From the NCBI GenBank assembly GCA_010909165.1, contig MU008228.1, forward strand, positions 1 to 64,000: a stretch of DNA of 64,000 bases, given 5' to 3'. A program made the position numbers and the translations under genes. Below are positions 59,179 through 64,000 of the stretch, piece after piece (within the stretch, counting starts at the first letter, position 1; every line of letters starts with the position of its first letter). A model generated the notes under the pieces. The model was not told the DNA's origin. It searched no databases and saw nothing but the letters and a program-made list of their open reading frames with translations. Origin of the DNA: Anthoceros angustus. Its lineage: Eukaryota; Streptophyta; Anthocerotopsida; Anthocerotales; Anthocerotaceae.

Positions 59179-59357
59179 TCTCTGCAGTTGGGTGCTGTTG
59201 TCAGCCATCTTGTTTTGTGTTTGTACTCCGGTCATTACCTTGCACGGTGCTCGACCTGCTGTACTTGTGTGTTGTGCTGGCTTTTATTTGTTTTGCTTAT
59301 CCTGCCGCCGCTTTTGCTGTGGCCCTTTCGGACAGCTAGGAGGGGAAGTCTAGGCTA

Positions 59358-60932
59358 CAGTCTATGCAAGTGTGTGTAGTTTGCTTTTGGTTTGTAGCAT
59401 TCTTGCTAGCTTGTAGTAACTAGTCTTTGTGGTATTCAGGACGCTTAGTGGCACTCGCACGACAACTGTCATGAGTCGTCATAGAACTAGGTTACTCATC
59501 CTTAATTAGGTATTTGTGTAACGGATGTCTTGTCATCATGTATTGGAGCCGATGCAGCAATGTATGGCAGCCCTTATTCTCGGGCAAAGGTAAAGGTGGG
59601 GAGTTTTAGTGGGTGAGGGAGTTCTTCCCAAGTCCCACATAACTGCGATGGTATCTAGGCACGCATCAGATGACCTCGGGAAGAGTAAAGTCTCTTCTGT
59701 TGGGATGATAATGATGTGTAACATAGGGGAATCGAACCCTTCTTGAAGATTTCTCCTGTGGTTGTTTTGATTTATTTTCAAAATACCAAATTAAAAAAAA
59801 AAAAATCATAGCTGTACGCATGTGTACGGTATGAAAATAGGTCATAGCCATAAGCTTCATGTGCGAGCAACAAGTAGCAAAGTAGGAAAACGGTCCTGGA
59901 AGACGAGACGAGACGAGCCCCGCCTTGAAAAGGCTGAGATTCAACTTGTACAACAAGCTATTGCTGGTTTGGGTCTGAAGGCAATAAACGCGGTGTGTTG
60001 TGTGTGCAATATGCGTGTGACGGATTGGTCATTGCCGGCCGTCACGTGAAAGGTGTGGATATTGCAGTGCAGGCAGTTAGATCGAAGTTGTTTTGAAGTC
60101 TAGTCTGCAGTCTATGCAAGTGTGTGTAGTTTGCTTTTGGTTTGTAGCATTCTTGCTAGCTTGTAGTAACTAGTCTTTGTGGTATTCAGCTTAGACGCTT
60201 TCATCGACAACTCATGAGTCATAGAACTAGGTTACTCATCCTTAATTAGGTATTTGTGTAACGGATGTCTTGTCATCATGTATTGGAGCCGATGCAGCAA
60301 TGTATGGCAGCCCTTATTCTCGGGCAAAGGTAAAGGTGGGGAGTTTTAGTGGGTGAGGAGTTCTTCCCAAGTCCCACATAACTGCGATGGTATCTAGGCA
60401 CGCGTACTCGGATGACCTCGGGAAGAGTAAAGTCTCTTCCTGTTGGGATGAATCTGATGTGTAACATAGGGGAATCGAACCCTTGTCAAGATTTCTCCCG
60501 GTTGTTTTGATTTATTTTCAAAATACCAAATTAAAAAATCATAGTCAGACGTATGTATGGTATGAAAATAGGTCATAGCCATAAGCTTCATGTACGAGCA
60601 ACAAGTAGCGAGGCGGGCAGCAATGGAAGGAGGACGATCGGCCGAGCCTTGAAAATAGATTCAACTTGCAACAACAAGCTATTGCGGTTTGGGTAAGGCA
60701 ATAACGCGGTGTTGTGTGTGCAATATGCGTGTGTGGATTGCTGACTGAAGCGGTCATGGCCAGCGGTGGCGTGGTGTGGATATTGCGGTCGATAGATCGT
60801 TGTTTTGAAGTCTAGTCTGCAGTCTATGCAAGTGTGTGTAGTTTGCTTTTGGTTTGTAGCATTCTTGCTAGCTTGTAGTAACTAGTCTTTTTGAGACTTA
60901 GTGGCACTCGCATGACAACTAGGATGAGTGCA
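59358..60932. repeat. Tandem repeats of about 700-760 bp, 2.15 copies
   Basis: Units start CAGTCTATGCAAGTGTGTG at 59358, 60118 and 60820; the last unit is cut after about 110 bp. Shared landmarks are GTATTGGAGCCGATGCAGC, TTCTCGGGCAAAGG, GTCCCACATAACTGCGATGG, GGGGAATCGAACCC and a short AT-rich stretch ending in an A-run of varying length (13 or more in the first unit). Placement directly behind the pol stop suggests the 3' untranslated region or LTR of the methyltransferase element. No ORF over 80 codons is convincing. Confidence 0.85.
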
Positions 60933-60934
60933 AC

Positions 60935-61552
60935 ACACATTAATGAATTTTTGTCAGCATAACATATGCCTTGTAAGACACCAGAATGAAAATCATGGCG
61001 ACACCAGTATGCAACCGGGTTATCTGTCTTGTTAGGCTGTGCAGCCAGATCGATGTGAGAACTACTGTCTATAGCTCCAACCACGTTGGGAAGACCCGTG
61101 AGTTGCCTGAACTTCAATGTTGTTTGCTCTAATTACATCCCTGTAGGCCAATGAACCAATTTGAGAAATAACTTTTCCTGATTGCTTAGTATCTCTGAAA
61201 TGATAATAGTCTATTGAGCCACAGTCGAAGCTCCTACCCCATACATATCTGCAACAATATGAGGCGGCAACCCCCTAGCAAGACGATGGAGGACCATGGC
61301 AACTGCATGTTGGTGTTGAAGAGGCTCCCTAATAGATGTGTGAAGCAAGTACGGGCGTAGCATATCAACCAAAACCAGAAAGTTAGGACATGACATTCTA
61401 TAAGCAAATCGCCATTGAGCATCCCGCATCTTAGCTCCATTACTATGCCACGCTCGCATATGCATATTTCTCCATAATGTGATTTGCTGAGGAAACTTCC
61501 ACCATACCCTCTTCCGCTTCCTAGATGATAATTGTTCCAAAACTCCACTCAT
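60935..61552 (-). pseudogene. PIF/Harbinger transposase remnant
   Basis: Minus strand, two pieces. 61552-61211 reads MSGVLEQLSSRKRKRVWW, DAQWRFAYRMSCPNFLVLVDMLRPYL, QHAVAMVLHRLARGLPPHIVADMYGVGASTV, which matches the N-terminal helix-turn-helix part. 61117-60940 reads KFRQLTGLPNVVGAIDSSSHI with the first catalytic Asp, then YWCRHDFHSGVLQGICYADKN. The remainder, including the last two acidic residues, is missing because the 700-bp repeats begin at about 60932. A frame break lies between the two pieces (61115-61210). Confidence 0.85.
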
Positions 61553-61995
61553 TGCGAATAAAAAAAAGCGACAATGAAAATGGAATTTGACAACAAGTCA
61601 TTGTCAAATCCAAGAGGTACATGATAGTGAGGAGACCATAACAACATGGTTAGAAAAACATATAATAATCTATCCATAAATACATAAAAAATTATTTAGA
61701 AAAAAGACTCTAACTTCCCCACACTCAAGTCCACAAACGAAAGATGAAAGGAGACGCAGCACAAAGAAATGGAAGACGAAACACGAAATGGGAGACTGGG
61801 CCACTGGACACGGCCCGCTATGTAGTTCCTAAATTAATAATTAAACTACTAAACTGTTTGCCCATCTTTGGACCCGGCCCAGTTCTTGCGCCGACACGGC
61901 CCGCTCCTCACGCTGACTCTTAACTGGGGCCGCAGTTCCCCTCACGGCGCCGTGAGGGACAGTTTCCTACAGTTTTCCTAATAATTATTAGCCGC
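61553..61995. other. No gene; flank of the transposase remnant
   Basis: AT-rich from 61560 to 61740, then GC-richer with two copies of CACGGCCCGCT (61808 and 61896). A palindromic CGGCGCCGTGAGGGA segment lies near 61943. Terminal inverted repeats of the transposon could not be defined. Confidence 0.35.
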
Positions 61996-62106
61996 TGAGG
62001 TCATGAACTCGTCACCCCACCACCAGATCCTTCATGGCTGTACACAGTTTTAGCACAGGGTGAAACAGAGACTGAGAAACAACAGAGTCTCTCTGACTCC
62101 CTATGA
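61996..62106 (-). pseudogene. Short PPR-gene fragment (fifth copy)
   Basis: The minus strand reads SVVSQSLFHPVLKLCTAMKDLVVG, stop, then RVHDL. This equals the part around residues 170-200 of the intact gene (SLFCTVLKLCTAQKDLVVGRRVHDL) and nothing on either side continues it. It lies just downstream of the stop of the long minus-strand PPR gene. Confidence 0.75.
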
Positions 62107-62255
62107 TGAGGTGAGCGGGAGCTTCTGGCATAAGCCCATCGATGATGGGCCCCACTACTTCTGGAGGAATAAGCCTACAAAGCACATGCACCCCGACAAG
62201 AAAATGCAATATTCTCTGGGGTATACACTTAGCCCTGGGTAGTCCACCATTATTC

Positions 62256-64000
62256 TCACGGTCGACCTTTACAACTGCAACAACCAGCTGCGAATCGATG
62301 CACACGGTACCCGTCCCTTACCACAATGTCTCTATTTTCAAGCCTTGACATGATTTCCGTGGAACTGTGGCAGTCGCTGCACATGCGTAGATTCTTCGTT
62401 ACCACGAGAGTTGTCCCACTCGGAGTGTTCAAGAGACCAAACGCAAGAGCTAGCTTCTCAGCATGCCCACAAAGCGCATCTTCCTTTTCCTTCTCAGAAA
62501 GTGGCTTCAACACCAATTTTGTGAGAGGTACGTGGCCTCCTTCCTGTTTCACACGAGCATTGGTGGCCTCTACCTTCAGCGCAAGATCTTCTCTCCTTTC
62601 TCCCACCAGAAATGTATGTACCTGCTTATTCACCTCGATGGTCGCCACAGCAGGTTTCTTGTTAGCTCCTGCTACCCTTCTCCGTGTTTCAATCCTGTCT
62701 ACATCGCTCCACCTCCCTGCATCTGCATACGCATTCGCCATGAGCACATATGCAGGCGCATCCTGGGGGTCCAGCGTAACAATGCTTTCAAAACACCAAA
62801 TCGCCCTGTCTAAATCACCGTGACTTTTGCAGGCATTCAACAAAGACCTCAACCCCACAACACTCTTTTGGCCCTCTAATGACAACAGCATCTTCTCAGC
62901 CTCATCTAAATGGCCCGCACGCCCAAGAAGATCAATCATGCAGGTGTAATGTTCGATAGTAGGTTTGATGCCATGCTCTTCAGCCATGGAATCAAAGTGC
63001 TTGCAACCCTCGTGGACTAGTCCTTCATGGCTGCATGCTGCTAGAAGGCAAGTAAAAGTAGCACCGTCAGGCTGAACGCCGGCCACTAACATCTCCTCAA
63101 AACAAGCTAGTGCTTTCTCACCATCATCACAAGTACCATACCCAGCTATTAGGGCATTCCATGTCACCACATCCTTCGTGGCCAAGCTTTCGAAAACTCG
63201 GCGAGCATCTCTCAGTGCACCACATTTTGCATACATGTCCACCAAGCAGGTGCCCACCAGTATGTCATCCAGCAGTCTCTTTTCGACAATCTGAGAGTGC
63301 AGCTGCCTGCCCTTCTGTAAGGCACCAGTGCTTCCACACGCCTTCAGAAGGCAAGCAAAAGTAACATGGTTCGCTACTATCAGACCCTCCTGCTCCATTT
63401 GTCCATACAAAACAAGCGCCTCATGGCCAAGTCCTTGCTGTGCATACCCAGCAATCAGCGCTGTCCATGTCACCACATCCTTTGTGGCCATGCTGTCAAA
63501 AACCTGGCGTGCATCTTCCAGTTCACCACATTTTGCATACATGTCCACCAGGCAGGTGCCCACCACTACGTCATCCAACAGTCCTCTTTCAACAATCTGT
63601 GAGTGCAGCTGCCTGCCCTTCTGTAAGGCGCCAGTGCTTGCACAGGCCTTCAATAGGCAACCAAAAGTAACATGATCAGCCAAAATGAGGCCCTCCTGCT
63701 CCATTTGTCCATACAGAACAAGCGCCTCATGACCGAGCTCTTCCTGGGCATACCCAGCTATCAGGGCATTCCACGTGACCACATTCTTTGTCTTCATGCT
63801 GTCAAATACCTGGCGTGCATCTTCCAGTTCACCACATTTCGCATACCCAGCAACCAGCACCGTCCATGTCACCACATCCTTCGTGGCCATGCTATCAAAA
63901 ACCTGGCGTGCACTGGTCATTTCGCCACATTTTGCATACATGTCCACCAGGTGTAACAAACAAGTTAGTGTGCCTCTGCACCACATCACAGTGCACTTTC
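62256..64000 (-). CDS. PPR protein with DYW:KP domain, copy 4 (5' end outside window)
   Basis: Open for 577 codons to the stop at 62256. It has S-type units (LVDMYAKCGEMTSARQVFDSM), an additional 31-residue unit (VVTWTVLVAGYAKCGELEDARQ), and two P-L-S triplets of about 101 residues (each with GALQKGRQLHSQIVE). It then carries KKPAVATIEVNKQVH, HAEKLALAFGLLN, CSDC and CCSCKGRP. Upstream, near 63950, one or more bases are missing between NLFV and LVDM, so the true start lies beyond the window and the PDF motif region is not visible. The coding agrees closely with copies 1-3 but lies about 25 kb away in the opposite orientation. Likely function: organelle RNA editing, by analogy with the family. 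Confidence 0.85.
   Translation of the reverse strand, partial: KCTVMWCRGTLTCLLHLVDMYAKCGEMTSARQVFDSMATKDVVTWTVLVAGYAKCGELEDARQVFDSMKTKNVVTWNALIAGYAQEELGHEALVLYGQMEQEGLILADHVTFGCLLKACASTGALQKGRQLHSQIVERGLLDDVVVGTCLVDMYAKCGELEDARQVFDSMATKDVVTWTALIAGYAQQGLGHEALVLYGQMEQEGLIVANHVTFACLLKACGSTGALQKGRQLHSQIVEKRLLDDILVGTCLVDMYAKCGALRDARRVFESLATKDVVTWNALIAGYGTCDDGEKALACFEEMLVAGVQPDGATFTCLLAACSHEGLVHEGCKHFDSMAEEHGIKPTIEHYTCMIDLLGRAGHLDEAEKMLLSLEGQKSVVGLRSLLNACKSHGDLDRAIWCFESIVTLDPQDAPAYVLMANAYADAGRWSDVDRIETRRRVAGANKKPAVATIEVNKQVHTFLVGERREDLALKVEATNARVKQEGGHVPLTKLVLKPLSEKEKEDALCGHAEKLALAFGLLNTPSGTTLVVTKNLRMCSDCHSSTEIMSRLENRDIVVRDGYRVHRFAAGCCSCKGRP

Noticed and set aside
59715-59770. Possible minus-strand tRNA because of GGGTTCGATTCCCC
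   Set aside because: The T-loop-like word is present, but no anticodon arm, D arm or acceptor stem could be paired around it. It recurs within the 760-bp repeat and is better treated as an element sequence.

Overview
The window looks like a repeat-rich land-plant nuclear genome, most likely a fern or a non-Selaginella lycophyte, with hornwort possible. The main evidence is a cluster of intronless pentatricopeptide-repeat (PPR) genes. Their C-terminal deaminase-like domain has a KP in place of the usual PG box and ends in GRP rather than DYW. This DYW:KP type is known from hornworts, lycophytes and ferns, where it is linked to U-to-C RNA editing in organelles. Almost everything else is transposable-element sequence.

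Layout. 1-530: remnant of a Ty3/gypsy integrase. 2049-3600: a 1.5 kb (TCTA)n microsatellite. 3601-18694: two head-to-tail copies of a roughly 7.5 kb retroelement whose reverse transcriptase resembles Penelope-like elements; the copies are separated by a short (TCTA)n tract and the second is cut off inside the RT. 18695-22100: LTR-like and very GC-rich repeats and unassigned sequence. 22123-26440: a decayed Ty1/copia element (minus strand) between about 690-bp direct repeats. 26440-29500: a DUF7869-like fragment and low-information sequence. 29605-37650: three tandem PPR genes (one intact, two with many small frame breaks). 38400-40300: a hypothetical ORF and a copia RNase H remnant. 40376-46390: an Athila/Tat-like Ty3/gypsy element (minus strand) with gag, protease and a duplicated RT-RNase H segment, an 18-nt primer binding site and a 5' LTR. 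46400-49990: a minus-strand gag-like gene containing a 1.36 kb tandem duplication. 50314-59178: a Ty3/gypsy element that carries a cytosine-C5 DNA methyltransferase upstream of RT and a PHD finger after integrase, split by a second element at 52105-56858. 59358-60930: 760-bp tandem repeats. 60935-61552: a PIF/Harbinger transposase remnant (minus). 61996-64000: a fragment and a long 3' part of two further PPR-DYW:KP genes (minus).

Two systems stand out. The PPR proteins carry an N-terminal motif matching the PDF motif of plant organellar single-stranded-DNA-binding (OSB) proteins, which suggests a PDF-PPR-DYW:KP fusion for nucleic-acid binding and editing in organelles. The methyltransferase element combines a methylation writer, RT-RNase H-integrase and a chromatin reader module in one retrotransposon.

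A caution applies to every broken gene here. Repeat copies and coding frames differ by many 1-6 nt losses that often fall at CTG/CAG contexts. Some frame breaks may therefore be consensus errors in methylated repeats rather than real mutations.
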